Assembly (NCBI RefSeq): GCF_900095025.1
Contig: NZ_FMBK01000014.1
Span: forward strand, 41,826-105,825
From: Acinetobacter albensis
GTDB lineage: Bacteria > Pseudomonadota > Gammaproteobacteria > Pseudomonadales > Moraxellaceae
Length of the DNA stretch: 64,000 nucleotides
Direction of reading: 5' to 3'
The notes under the pieces were generated by a model. That model had not been told where the DNA came from. It did no database searches and saw nothing but the letters and a program-made list of their open reading frames with translations. Positions 38,355 to 47,639 of the stretch are shown here, in pieces (position 1 is the first letter of the stretch; every line of letters begins with the position of its first letter). The position numbers were made by a program, and so were the translations under genes.

Positions 38355-39521
38355 TTATTCAGATGCAGGATTCTTTTTGATGCTACGAACCAAGATTTTT
38401 AAGCTATTGTGATGATGGGCCAGACGTTGTTCAACCAACTGATAGTCCACTTTAAGCTTGTGGTCTATTTGGTGAATTTTTTCGGCTACAGATGCTTTTT
38501 TGGCTTGAATTTCTTGTTCTTTGAGCTTCGCCCAGTCATTTAAGGTATGTGTAAATGCTTCATACTCTTGTGCAATACGAAGTTTTGCAGTGGCTAAATC
38601 TTCATTCACATTATGACCATACACCGCTAAATCTTGTTCTGCGTATTTAAAACGCATCGCCAATTCAGCTTTTTTAATATTGAAGCTTGGAATACGACGT
38701 AAGTTTTTGGCTAAGCCTAATTTTGAACATGACCAAATCAGCCATTTCGTTGGATCATACTGCCACCATTTTACGCCATTACGGTAGTCGTATTGGAAGA
38801 TGTGATGATAGTTATGGTAGCCTTCACCCCAAGTGGCGATGGCTAACCAGAAATTATCACGTGCAGTATTTTCGTCGGTATATGGACGTTTGCCCCACAT
38901 ATGACAAAGTGAATTAATAAAGAAGGTCACATGATGGCTTAAAATGAGACGAAGTAAGCCGCCCAATAATAATACACCCCACATATCACCAACAGCCCAA
39001 CCCACCGTGGTTAAAATAACCGCATGAACTGCAACGACAAGGGGAATATAATATTTATCTTGGAACATGACGACTTTATCATTAAGTAAGTCGGGTGCAT
39101 TTTTATAATTTGATTCTGCTGCTGGATAATTGCGAAGCATCCATCCAATATGCGCATACCAAAAACCATTATTAATTGAATAAGGATCTTGATCGATATC
39201 ATCGACATGGCGATGATGCGTACGGTGACCCGATGCCCAGAACAAAATACTATTTTGAACGGCAAAAGTCCCCATTAGCATTAAAATAATTTTTAATGGC
39301 AAACTGGCTTCATAAGCACGATGTGCCCACAAGCGATGATAACCCGCAGTAATTCCCAAACTACTCACACCAAGTAGTACAAATAAGCTGATCCATGCGC
39401 CTAAGCTAAAATCATGATGATAAGCATACAAAGGGAGAGCAATTACAGCCACGATTGGTAAAAGAACCAATGCGAATACTGCAATCCAGTTAATTGGGGC
39501 TTTGGGTAAGGGAGCATTCAT
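38355..39521 (-). CDS. Acyl-CoA (delta-9 type) fatty acid desaturase with C-terminal helical extension
   Basis: A 388-residue membrane di-iron desaturase that introduces a double bond into acyl chains. The three histidine boxes are present: HRLWAH, HRTHHRH and HNYHH, with about four membrane segments. After the last box the protein continues about 100 residues as a charged, predicted coiled-coil tail (for example LKEQEIQAKKASVAEKIHQ), longer than the core domain requires. The start is uncertain: ATG 39521 (chosen), TTG 39527 with AGGAG at 5-nt spacing, or GTG 39533. Confidence 0.9.
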   Translation of the reverse strand: MNAPLPKAPINWIAVFALVLLPIVAVIALPLYAYHHDFSLGAWISLFVLLGVSSLGITAGYHRLWAHRAYEASLPLKIILMLMGTFAVQNSILFWASGHRTHHRHVDDIDQDPYSINNGFWYAHIGWMLRNYPAAESNYKNAPDLLNDKVVMFQDKYYIPLVVAVHAVILTTVGWAVGDMWGVLLLGGLLRLILSHHVTFFINSLCHMWGKRPYTDENTARDNFWLAIATWGEGYHNYHHIFQYDYRNGVKWWQYDPTKWLIWSCSKLGLAKNLRRIPSFNIKKAELAMRFKYAEQDLAVYGHNVNEDLATAKLRIAQEYEAFTHTLNDWAKLKEQEIQAKKASVAEKIHQIDHKLKVDYQLVEQRLAHHHNSLKILVRSIKKNPASE

Positions 39522-39533
39522 CTCCAACAGCAC

Positions 39534-39891
39534 TCCTAGAACCTTTTAAAGGTAAGGTAAATAAATGTCTTAATTCAATACATTTTATAAGGATTAAGAT
39601 TCATCGATATTAACATGAGCGAATAAATTTTCACTAACATTATTGTACAGTTGTATTGTACTCAACAGTAACAGAATCACAGCAGGAATTGATTGATTTT
39701 ACCGAAGAATAAGAGGACTTATTTGCATCTCAGCGATAGGACGATAAAGCTAATTAAAAATACAACCACAAGGATTATTTGATTTGAGAGTGTATGTTAT
39801 TTGATCACACCAAGAGGATCAATGCTTTATCAATGATTGTTGTAACAATAAATATAGGTTGTTCATTCAAAAAACAAATATATTTTTATTT
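39534..39891. other. Upstream region of the desaturase gene with a short inverted repeat
   Basis: About 358 bp without a gene. It contains the inverted repeat GTACA-N7-TGTAC at 39645-39661, about 125 bp upstream of the desaturase start. This could be a regulator site. Otherwise it is AT-rich and featureless to me. Confidence 0.4.
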
Positions 39892-40608
39892 TTAAGGGTG
39901 TAGGTTCTCTAACATCATTTTGGGGAAATCTGTGATTAGCCCATCAATGCCAAGTTTTTGAAGCTGCTTTGCACGTTGAATATCATTGACTGTCCAAACG
40001 CTCATAGATAATCCCGCTTTTTGTGTGGCTTGAATCATCTCATCGGTTGCGAGTTGATTCATCCAGCCTATTTGACAACAACCCAGCTGTAAAGCTTGTT
40101 CAATGGCAAGTTCCTTAATATCTTCTTCAATTAACAGGCCGCGTTTGAAGCTCGATTTTTGCTGCTCTAAAGCTTGATGAATTTTTAAATCAAAACTGGT
40201 AATTACGGTCGTTTGTTCAAAACCTTGCAGTTGTTTTTGTAATGCTAAAACGAGTTTTTCCGCTTCAATTTTGGTTGCAACAGCTTTGACTTCCACTTCA
40301 ATATGTTCAAAATCATGAATAATATTTAGAGTTTGCGTTAAAGTTGGAGTGATTTGTGTGTCCCAATCCATCCAGATATTGGCTTGGTTATAGGCCTCTA
40401 ATTCAGTGCTGTTTAAATCATAAAGTGGTTGATCTATTCCGGTCGTTCTTAAAAAATTATCATCATGCATGATAATGAGTTCATCATCTTTTAATTGTCG
40501 AACATCGAATTCAACTGCACGGATGCCTAAAGCGTGAATATATTGAAATCCAGCTAAGGTATTTTCAGGTGCTTCACCACGCGCGCCACGATGTCCGATA
40601 ATTTTCAT
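39892..40608 (-). CDS. Glycerophosphodiester phosphodiesterase
   Basis: A 238-residue GDPD-family enzyme that hydrolyses glycerophosphodiesters to glycerol-3-phosphate and an alcohol. The N-terminal active site IGHRGARGEAPENTLAGF carries His and Arg. EFDVRQLKDDELIIMHDD carries the metal-binding Glu/Asp and a second His. The C-terminus has SVWTVND and GIDGLITDFP, typical of the TIM-barrel end. No signal peptide is present, so it is the cytoplasmic (UgpQ-like) type. It appears to be a single gene. Confidence 0.92.
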   Translation of the reverse strand: MKIIGHRGARGEAPENTLAGFQYIHALGIRAVEFDVRQLKDDELIIMHDDNFLRTTGIDQPLYDLNSTELEAYNQANIWMDWDTQITPTLTQTLNIIHDFEHIEVEVKAVATKIEAEKLVLALQKQLQGFEQTTVITSFDLKIHQALEQQKSSFKRGLLIEEDIKELAIEQALQLGCCQIGWMNQLATDEMIQATQKAGLSMSVWTVNDIQRAKQLQKLGIDGLITDFPKMMLENLHP

Positions 40609-40720
40609 AATGAACTCACATACTCATTTCATCTGTCTAGTAATTGTTTAAGTCTTAGTTTTAGCAAGAACTTCATTTTATCATACTGTTAAAAATTTAC
40701 TTTTAGACAGTAATTTATCA

Positions 40721-41299
40721 TTAAATCGTGTCATTGATGTTCTTTTGCCAAAGCACTTCACTGCCACCTTCTGCACGTTGTAAAGCACGTGAAGCGACAA
40801 AGAGCCAGTCTGAAAGACGATTTAAAAGTTGTAATGACGCAGGTTGAATGTTTTGGTCACGGCTCTGAACCGTCATGAGGCTTCGTTCTGCACGACGGCA
40901 AACTGAACGCGCTTGATGTGCATAACTACAAGACAGACTGCCTGAAGGTAAGATGAAATCTTTGAGCATAGGTAACGCTTCATTCATACGGTCTATTTCA
41001 GTTTCTAAAAAATCTACAGAAACAGGCAAAACCAAATGATAGTTTGGAATACACACTTCACCACCAAGATCAAATAACCAGTGTTGGATTAAGCTTAAAG
41101 ACTTATCCCACATTGTTTTATCTTGAATTGAGCTTGCTGTAATTTGGGCACGTAGCACACCAATACAAGAGTTGAGTTCATCGACATCGCCTAAAGCCGC
41201 AATACGCAAATCATCTTTGGCAACACGTGAACCATCACCAAGTCCTGTTGTGCCTGAATCGCCTGTACGGGTGTAAATTTTACTTAAACGGTGGCCCAT
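40721..41299 (-). CDS. Cob(I)alamin adenosyltransferase, PduO type
   Basis: A 192-residue ATP:cob(I)alamin adenosyltransferase, which converts B12 to adenosylcobalamin. Family motifs are KIYTRTGDSGTTGLGDGSR at the N-terminus (ATP site), ALGDVDELNSCIG, and RRAERSL with LNRLSDWLFVASR near the end. I place the start at ATG 41299 because AGGAA lies 6 nt upstream. A longer frame to 41359 lacks family residues. It is 99 bp downstream of the BtuB-like receptor on the same strand, so it is likely in the same B12-controlled transcript. Confidence 0.93.
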   Translation of the reverse strand: MGHRLSKIYTRTGDSGTTGLGDGSRVAKDDLRIAALGDVDELNSCIGVLRAQITASSIQDKTMWDKSLSLIQHWLFDLGGEVCIPNYHLVLPVSVDFLETEIDRMNEALPMLKDFILPSGSLSCSYAHQARSVCRRAERSLMTVQSRDQNIQPASLQLLNRLSDWLFVASRALQRAEGGSEVLWQKNINDTI

Positions 41300-41398
41300 A
41301 GTGTTTCCTAGAATTTTAAAGTTATAAAAAAGGATAATGTCGGTCAGAACATTATCCATAAACTGCGCTGTTTTAAATGTATTTTTTGAGTTTAGATC

Positions 41399-43255
41399 TT
41401 AATAACGGAATGTCACACCCGCAGAGGCTAGGCGACCACCGTTGATGTAGTAAATGTCTTGCCCCCATTGTGATGCTGAGGTTGTTTTATATTCAACATC
41501 ACCAATGTTCTGAATATTAGTAAATACTTTTATATTTGGATTGATATTCCAAAAAGCATTGATGTCGATATTAGCATAGCCTGAAACACCTGAGCTATTT
41601 TGGGGGCTAGATTTGGCTGAAAGTGAAGTGCTGATACCATACACTTCGTTTTGGAGCCCTGTCGTTAAAGTCAAACTTTGACGAGGACGGCGATTGAGGT
41701 CGGTGTTAGTAGCTTTATCTTTAGGCTGCACATAGGCATACCCTAAATTCCAAAATAGGTCGTCATTAGCCCAATTAAGATTTAATTCACCACCCGTAAA
41801 AGTGGCTTCTTTCACATTAAAGTTTTTCCCATTTTGCCAAGTAATTAAGTTATCTACTTCATTACGGTATATTGATAGACTAAATGTAAATTGATCAGTA
41901 ATAATCTGATCTAAACCAATTTCATAGGAAACACTTTCTTCAGGTTTTAAATCTGGATTACCACCCCAGTTTAATGCATATAAATCGTTGTTAGTTGGTG
42001 CTCTAAATGCTGTACCAATATTGCTGTAAATACTAGTTTGAGGCAAAAGTCGATAACGTGCAGCTACTTGACCTACAGTATGTGTCCCAAATGTTTCATG
42101 ATCTTCTACACGAATTCCGGCTTGAGTATGTAGTTTGTCAGATTGGTATTGATGTTGAATAAAGTAGCCTGTACTTGCAACATCTTTTAGATAGTCGACA
42201 CCGTACGGAGCGCTACCAGAAAGTACATCAGACTCAATATTCTTGTGTGCAACTCCCACTAAAAGATTTTGTGATGGACTAAATTGCCATTTGCTATAGA
42301 GTTCAGCCTCTTTAGTCGTATTGTAAATAGCATCTTGAGATTCATTTTGCTCCAGATCATCTTTAAATTGCGATAAACGAGCATGCACCGAAATATCATC
42401 ATTGATATTTACACGGCCTTTAATATTAATAATCTCATTTTTAAAATCTTGAGTGGCATTTTTGACACCAGTATATGTGTCATTGTCTGTGATATATTGA
42501 GATTGTCCATTATTTTCTGAGTAATCTATAGACGCCGCATATTGTTTTTTTTCTACGCCTATTTTTGTACTAAATCCTTTTTGGTCATAGTTACCTGTTT
42601 TTATACTCGGATCTTTCAAATTTGTGACTTGTGTCCCATCAGATTCTAAGCGTTGACCTCGAATTTGTGCATAAAATCCATTTTCGGCTACATCAGCTCC
42701 GATAACAGCCTTATAAGTATTATGCTCACCCATCTCGCCTGTGACAAAAGCACTAGTTCTCTCGGGCGTTTTCGAAATAAGTTGAACAACACCACCAATT
42801 GCATCTGTGCCATAAAGTACTGAGGCAGGGCCCTTTAATACTTCAATTTGTTTAATATCAGTAGTATCAATAAAAGCAAGTGAAGCTGCACCAGCAGAGC
42901 CTGTATTTAGGCGAACACCATCACGTAATACAAGGGTGTGTGTAGAGTTTGTTCCGCGAGTAAAGATAGAAGCAGCTTGGCCATAACCACCATATTGCAT
43001 CATATCGATAGAGGCATCACTCATAAGTAAGTGTGGTAATTCCGCTATAGGAGATTGGTCTAAAATTTTTGGCTCAATAATAGAGATTCTTGCAGGTACG
43101 TCTTTAATCTTTTCTTCTGAACGCGATGCTGTAACCACTAAAGTTTCTAAAGATGCATTAACAGAAGAATTTGTATTTGCTTGTACAGATATGGAGAAAC
43201 CCATAGCAATAGCGATTGCACCGACGAGTGCAGTCGGTTGAAATAAATTAGACAT
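41399..43255 (-). CDS. btuB: BtuB-like TonB-dependent vitamin B12 receptor
   Basis: A 618-residue outer-membrane receptor close to the length of E. coli BtuB (614). It has a signal peptide (cleaved near SVQANT), a TonB-box-like ETLVVTASRSEE, and a plug with KGPASVLYGTDAIGGVVQLI. A 22-strand barrel follows, ending in aromatic RY-type residues (SAGVTFRY). The cobalamin riboswitch immediately upstream makes B12 (or a corrinoid) the likely substrate. Cobalamin adenosyltransferase follows downstream. Confidence 0.93.
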   Translation of the reverse strand: MSNLFQPTALVGAIAIAMGFSISVQANTNSSVNASLETLVVTASRSEEKIKDVPARISIIEPKILDQSPIAELPHLLMSDASIDMMQYGGYGQAASIFTRGTNSTHTLVLRDGVRLNTGSAGAASLAFIDTTDIKQIEVLKGPASVLYGTDAIGGVVQLISKTPERTSAFVTGEMGEHNTYKAVIGADVAENGFYAQIRGQRLESDGTQVTNLKDPSIKTGNYDQKGFSTKIGVEKKQYAASIDYSENNGQSQYITDNDTYTGVKNATQDFKNEIINIKGRVNINDDISVHARLSQFKDDLEQNESQDAIYNTTKEAELYSKWQFSPSQNLLVGVAHKNIESDVLSGSAPYGVDYLKDVASTGYFIQHQYQSDKLHTQAGIRVEDHETFGTHTVGQVAARYRLLPQTSIYSNIGTAFRAPTNNDLYALNWGGNPDLKPEESVSYEIGLDQIITDQFTFSLSIYRNEVDNLITWQNGKNFNVKEATFTGGELNLNWANDDLFWNLGYAYVQPKDKATNTDLNRRPRQSLTLTTGLQNEVYGISTSLSAKSSPQNSSGVSGYANIDINAFWNINPNIKVFTNIQNIGDVEYKTTSASQWGQDIYYINGGRLASAGVTFRY

Positions 43256-43270
43256 ATTTTAGGCTCCATA

Positions 43271-43289
43271 CATTCACCCCCCGTGAATG
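43271..43289 (-). promoter_or_regulatory. Hairpin between the riboswitch and btuB, possible expression platform
   Basis: A perfect 7-bp inverted repeat CATTCAC/GTGAATG with a five-G loop on the transcript. It lies 16 nt upstream of the btuB ATG. It may sequester the ribosome-binding region or pair alternatively with the riboswitch. There is no U run, so translational rather than transcriptional control is more likely (inference). Confidence 0.55.
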
Positions 43290-43303
43290 ATTGAGTTAAA
43301 GGC

Positions 43304-43480
43304 GCAACAAGCAGGTTTCCGGACTTAAATGTAATATCTAGGATATTTGCATATCCACCTTCCCACACGGTCGTGCAGTGGTGTCAATCTTAAAAAAGAT
43401 TTCATTGATATGCTTTTCATTTTTACCGTTGCGGGGGCAGTATTGGACTTTCACCAACTTCCCTAAAGCGAATGCTTAGA
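43304..43480 (-). promoter_or_regulatory. Cobalamin riboswitch
   Basis: The transcript reads GGTGAAAGTCC, then CTGCCCCCGCAACGGTA (about 43424-43440), then the B12-box-like CACCACTGCACGACCGTG (around 43370-43385) and TGGGAAGG. It ends near CCGGAAACCTGC (about 43311-43322). These are the conserved core blocks of the cobalamin riboswitch in correct order. It precedes the btuB-like receptor. Exact ends are approximate. Confidence 0.93.
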
Positions 43481-43654
43481 CTTGCTGCATTTTGCGCGCA
43501 GTATAAAGTTTGTATGTGAATTACACAATGTATGTAAATAATATTGAGGATGAACTTTACTCAAGTTTTTAAAATTGCATTACAATGATTTGCCTCCAAT
43601 CTTTAGACTGGTTGATTTAGGCTAAATTTAAAACCAAAACATAGAGCGACTCGT

Positions 43655-44299
43655 ATGCGGACTCGTGCCAAAATTTGTGGAATCACGCGAATTGAAGATA
43701 TTCATTCAGCCGTACATGCCGGTGTAGATGCGATAGGATTTGTATTTTATGCGCCTAGTCCTCGTTATGTGACATTCTCGCAAGCGCAACAACTTGCTCA
43801 TCACATACCCGCTTATGTTCAGTTGGTTGGCTTGTTTGTAAATGCAAGCAGCGACGAAATTTTGCAAGTTTTAAAAAATGTGCCTTTGGATATCGTACAA
43901 TTTCATGGCGATGAATCTCCAGAACAGTGCCACGATATTGCAAAAATTGTAGGACGTCGTTGGTACAAGGCCATTCAGGTTAAACCAGACCTTGATATTA
44001 TAAAAATTATAAAAAACTACCAACAGGCGGGTGCAAGTGCCGTATTATTGGATGCTTGGCATCCTGATCTTAAAGGCGGAACTGGGCATCAATTCGATTG
44101 GTCGCAGTTCCCGAAATTGGATATTCCTTTAATTTTGGCAGGTGGACTGAAACCTGACAATATTGAAGAGGCTATAAAAACGACTGGTGCTTATGCAGTC
44201 GATGTGAGCGGAGGCGTAGAATCCGCAAAAGGTATAAAAGACCAACAACTCATTGAACACTTTATGCAAGGAGTCCAACGTGGATCAGCAAAGTATTAA
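43655..44299 (+). CDS. trpF: TrpF, phosphoribosylanthranilate isomerase
   Basis: Converts N-(5-phosphoribosyl)anthranilate to CdRP in tryptophan synthesis. The 214-residue TIM barrel has the start AKICGITR (catalytic Cys), [38 protein letters not shown] (catalytic Asp) and [10 protein letters not shown] near the end. A TACAAT -10-like element lies upstream at 43581-43586. It overlaps trpB by 20 bp. Confidence 0.96.
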   Translation: MRTRAKICGITRIEDIHSAVHAGVDAIGFVFYAPSPRYVTFSQAQQLAHHIPAYVQLVGLFVNASSDEILQVLKNVPLDIVQFHGDESPEQCHDIAKIVGRRWYKAIQVKPDLDIIKIIKNYQQAGASAVLLDAWHPDLKGGTGHQFDWSQFPKLDIPLILAGGLKPDNIEEAIKTTGAYAVDVSGGVESAKGIKDQQLIEHFMQGVQRGSAKY

Positions 44300-45524
44300 T
44301 CACGACAATCAGGTGATTGACTATACCCAATTCCCGAATGACAAAGGGCATTTCGGTATCCATGGCGGACGTTTTGTGTCAGAAACACTGATGGCGGCTT
44401 TGGAAGACTTAGAAAAGCTTTATTTCCGCATGAAAGATGACCCACAGTTTCTGGCAGAATTCGACCGTGATTTAGCCTACTATGTGGGACGTCCTAGCCC
44501 ACTTTATCATGCTGAACGTTGGTCAAAAGAGTTAGGCGGTGCGCAAATTTATTTAAAGCGTGAAGACCTAAATCATACCGGATCACACAAGGTCAATAAT
44601 ACGATTGGTCAAGCATTGCTCGCAAAATTGTCGGGTAAAAAACGTATTATTGCGGAAACAGGTGCAGGACAACATGGCGTAGCGACTGCAACAATTGCTG
44701 CACGTTTAGGCCTTGAATGTGTCGTATTTATGGGTGCTGACGACGTCAAACGTCAAGCCATGAATGTATACCGTATGCGTTTACTTGGTGCGACTGTCGT
44801 ACCCGTACAAAGTGGCTCTAAAACATTGAAAGATGCCATGAATGAAGCGATGCGTGATTGGGTCACTAATGTGGATTCCACCTATTATGTGATTGGTACT
44901 GTAGCGGGACCACATCCTTATCCACAATTGGTTCGTGATTTCCAATCCATTATTGGTCGCGAAGCACGTAAGCAAATTCAGGAACAAGCAGGTCGCCTGC
45001 CAGATGCACTGGTTGCTTGTGTCGGTGGTGGTTCAAATGCAATGGGCTTGTTTTACCCATTCTTGAATGATGAAGATGTGAAAATGTATGGGGTGGAAGC
45101 CGCAGGTCATGGGATTGAAACAGGCAAGCATTCTGCACCTTTAAATGCAGGTCATGTCGGTGTATTGCATGGCAACCGCACTTATCTCATGTCAGATGAG
45201 CAAGGTCAGATTATGGAGACGCATTCAATTTCGGCGGGACTTGATTATCCTGGAGTTGGCCCTGAACATAGTTTCTTGAAAGATATGAATCGCGTTCAAT
45301 ATGTTCCGATTACTGACAATGAAGCTTTACAAGGTTTCCGTGATTTGACGCAAATTGAAGGTATTATTCCTGCACTTGAAAGTGCACATGCGATGGCGTA
45401 TGTGACGAAACTTGCACCAACCATGTCTAAAGATCAAATTATTATTGCGACTGTTTCAGGTCGTGGTGATAAAGATTTAATGACGGTTGCACGTATTGAT
45501 GGTGTAGAAATGGTTGAGATGTAA
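44280..45524 (+). CDS. trpB: TrpB, tryptophan synthase beta subunit (GTG start)
   Basis: Condenses indole with serine on PLP. The 414-residue protein shows the PLP lysine in [19 protein letters not shown], the phosphate-binding [10 protein letters not shown], and [10 protein letters not shown] at the C-terminus. I chose GTG 44280 because AAGGAG lies 7 nt upstream. The open frame extends 9 codons further to an ATG at 44253 with no family residues. The 20-bp overlap with trpF implies translational coupling. The alpha subunit gene is 4.6 kb away. Confidence 0.96.
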   Translation: MDQQSINHDNQVIDYTQFPNDKGHFGIHGGRFVSETLMAALEDLEKLYFRMKDDPQFLAEFDRDLAYYVGRPSPLYHAERWSKELGGAQIYLKREDLNHTGSHKVNNTIGQALLAKLSGKKRIIAETGAGQHGVATATIAARLGLECVVFMGADDVKRQAMNVYRMRLLGATVVPVQSGSKTLKDAMNEAMRDWVTNVDSTYYVIGTVAGPHPYPQLVRDFQSIIGREARKQIQEQAGRLPDALVACVGGGSNAMGLFYPFLNDEDVKMYGVEAAGHGIETGKHSAPLNAGHVGVLHGNRTYLMSDEQGQIMETHSISAGLDYPGVGPEHSFLKDMNRVQYVPITDNEALQGFRDLTQIEGIIPALESAHAMAYVTKLAPTMSKDQIIIATVSGRGDKDLMTVARIDGVEMVEM

Positions 45525-45888
45525 TTTCTTCTTTGAAGCCTCCCCATTTGGTGGAGGTTTGGAGAGGGGATTTAAACAATCGTGTTGGGTGAAAGCTCAG
45601 CACGATTTTTTTGTCATGTATAGCATTCGGATTGAAAAATTAAAGCTGAAAATTAATATGGTTATTGGATGGATGAAAAGACCATTTGCAATTGTTTGAG
45701 GTAGACGGTCAGTTGAAATATACAGTTTTTGCGATAGAGTAAGCTCAAAAGATAGGGTGTACCGAGTTTCGCAAACATAAAAAATGTCTTTGGCGACTTT
45801 GAGTGAAACCAAAGTAATATGATGATCTACTTGAACTATAAATTGTAAAACTTCCGCATGTGCATTTTAATTTAAAAAGGAGCAGAAA
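45525..45888. other. Intergenic region after trpB
   Basis: About 364 bp. It holds a GC-rich inverted repeat (CCTCC/GGAGG, 45541-45558) without a T run and the terminator at 45578-45612. The remainder shows nothing I can name. Confidence 0.5.
45578..45612 (+). terminator. Terminator of trpFB
   Basis: AATCGTG / CACGATT with an imperfect inner stem (TGGG/CTCA region) followed by TTTTTTT. Confidence 0.78.
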
Positions 45889-46398
45889 ATGCCTAGCCTA
45901 TTTATTGTCATGCTCGGTGGCCGTCATGCTCGTGCCAATACAGAAGTCCACGATGTGGTCTTGGCTGTGGGTTATTCTCTTGAGGATGTTTATCCACAAT
46001 TAAAACAAGCATGGTTTGCTGAACAAAAAGGTCTACATATTGATGCATGGGCGCAAATAAATGGCATCGAATTTGAAGGTAGGCACTATCAAATCCAATT
46101 CACAAATACTCAGCCGAATCAGGCCCATAATAAACTTTGGTTGATCAATTTAGGTGGCTATGATTCGCGTGAATTTGGTGAATTACATCGTTATATTTTA
46201 GTCGTTGCACAAAACAGAATGGTCGCAAAACAGCGTGGTAAAGCGTATTTTTCTGAGCAATGGCAAAAGCCGCATACTGATCGAGTCTTAGAGATTGATG
46301 ATTGTATTGCGATTGATCAAATTCACGGACGTTATGTTGAATTAAAAGAAGGCACATTTTGTGGCAATCGTTGGGAAAACACCTATCTCACAATCTAA
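45889..46398 (+). CDS. DUF1543-family protein
   Basis: A 169-residue soluble protein of the DUF1543 family. It starts SLFIVMLGGRHARANTEVHDV and has INLGGYDSREFGELH, the family hallmark, with a second related half toward the C-terminus (VLEIDDCIAIDQIHGRYV). AAAAAGGAG precedes ATG 45889. No function is known. It lies between trpFB and trpA. Confidence 0.85.
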   Translation: MPSLFIVMLGGRHARANTEVHDVVLAVGYSLEDVYPQLKQAWFAEQKGLHIDAWAQINGIEFEGRHYQIQFTNTQPNQAHNKLWLINLGGYDSREFGELHRYILVVAQNRMVAKQRGKAYFSEQWQKPHTDRVLEIDDCIAIDQIHGRYVELKEGTFCGNRWENTYLTI

Positions 46399-46581
46399 AT
46401 GTCTGACTTTGAGTTTGATTTTAGGGTTCAGCCACTTATTTTTAGTTGAGTTTGAAATTGAATAACTTAATTTTTTTGTATTTTTTCGATGAAATAAAAG
46501 CAGGAGTCATTTTAAATGCGCATTATCAGGGCATAATTAGACCACCAACTTATAATCTCTTTGCTAGATGGAATTTAATAA

Positions 46582-47574
46582 ATGGATTTGATTGAATCAA
46601 ATGGGCAACTTAATTATGGACGCTTTAGTACACTACCTCGAAGTATCGATTTAAATAAGTATCAATATAAAACGCCCTATGGCGATGTACTTAAAGGCTG
46701 GCGTAAAAAATTAAAATATAAAAAATTTAAGTTTTGTTGTATTCAGCATGAGCATTACACGATTGGCTTGGCAATTGCCGATATTGCTTGGGCAGGACAT
46801 GGTTTTATCTATATTTATAATCATCAAACCGATGAAGTTTTAGAATGGAATGCCACACATTTCTTGGCACGTCATACCTCTGTCGATGAGCAACCGTTGT
46901 ATAGCCAAAGCTTTTTTTCAAAGTCACCTTTTCAAATTGAAATGCAACATGCCAACGGTGTGCGTTATATCCATGTCACCAAACATGGTGAAATTAAACT
47001 GAGTGCACGTATTTTTTGCGCTGGAACAGACCCTTTAAGCATGTGTAGTCCAACGGGAACCAATGGTTGGACATATACCCAAAAGTTAACAACCTTAACT
47101 TGTGAAGGGTATTTTATGAACAAGCAGGGAAAAACCATTCAATTCAATGAAAAAACCTTTGCTTCTTTAGATGATACCTGTGGTTTTCTGCGACCAGAAA
47201 CGGCTTGGTTTTGGTTATCTTGCAATTTTTGGGATACACACAATAAGCGTATTGGTTTAAATTTAGCATCGGGTGTCAATGAAAGTTTTGGCAATGAGAA
47301 TTGTTTATGGATCAATGGGATTTTATATCCGCAAAGTGATGTTTTATTTCAATTACAATCTGAAGGATGTTGGACCATTCGATCGCTTGATCAAAAACTT
47401 AATTTGACGGTAGAAACAGGTTGGCGTCGTTATGAAAACCTTAATTTAAGATGGGTTGGAAGTCAGTTTAGCCAGTGGCAGGCCAAAATTAGCGGTAGTA
47501 TCCAGCAAGATGATCAAGAAATTATACTTTCCAATGAATATGGTTTAATAGAACAACATTATGCCAAATGGTAA
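46582..47574 (+). CDS. DUF2804-family protein
   Basis: A 330-residue protein of the DUF2804 family, which resembles lipocalin-like CrtC/AttH domains. Visible family pieces include IGLAIADIAWAGHGFIYIY, GFLRPETAWFWLSC and RIGLNLASGVNESF, with W(R/H)Y-type C-terminal strands. No signal peptide. Biochemical role unknown. It ends at a strong bidirectional terminator. Confidence 0.82.
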   Translation: MDLIESNGQLNYGRFSTLPRSIDLNKYQYKTPYGDVLKGWRKKLKYKKFKFCCIQHEHYTIGLAIADIAWAGHGFIYIYNHQTDEVLEWNATHFLARHTSVDEQPLYSQSFFSKSPFQIEMQHANGVRYIHVTKHGEIKLSARIFCAGTDPLSMCSPTGTNGWTYTQKLTTLTCEGYFMNKQGKTIQFNEKTFASLDDTCGFLRPETAWFWLSCNFWDTHNKRIGLNLASGVNESFGNENCLWINGILYPQSDVLFQLQSEGCWTIRSLDQKLNLTVETGWRRYENLNLRWVGSQFSQWQAKISGSIQQDDQEIILSNEYGLIEQHYAKW

Positions 47575-47591
47575 TGCATCAAGTTGAACCT

Positions 47592-47624
47592 AAAAAAACC
47601 AAGTGATGAGAACTTGGTTTTTTT
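47592..47624. terminator. Bidirectional intrinsic terminator
   Basis: AAAACCAAGT / ACTTGGTTTT with a short loop and A/T runs on both flanks, between convergent genes. Confidence 0.92.
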
Positions 47625-47639
47625 ATCGCTTTGAAATGC

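Noticed and set aside
38181..38402. A 73-codon + strand frame before the desaturase
   Set aside because: It crosses the desaturase terminator and lies antisense to the end of that gene; no ribosome-binding site.
43147..43368. Frame extending upstream of btuB on the minus strand
   Set aside because: It runs through the riboswitch and the hairpin and partly overlaps btuB in another frame.
45541..45572. GC-rich inverted repeat after trpB as the terminator
   Set aside because: It has no T run; the hairpin at 45578-45612 is the better candidate.
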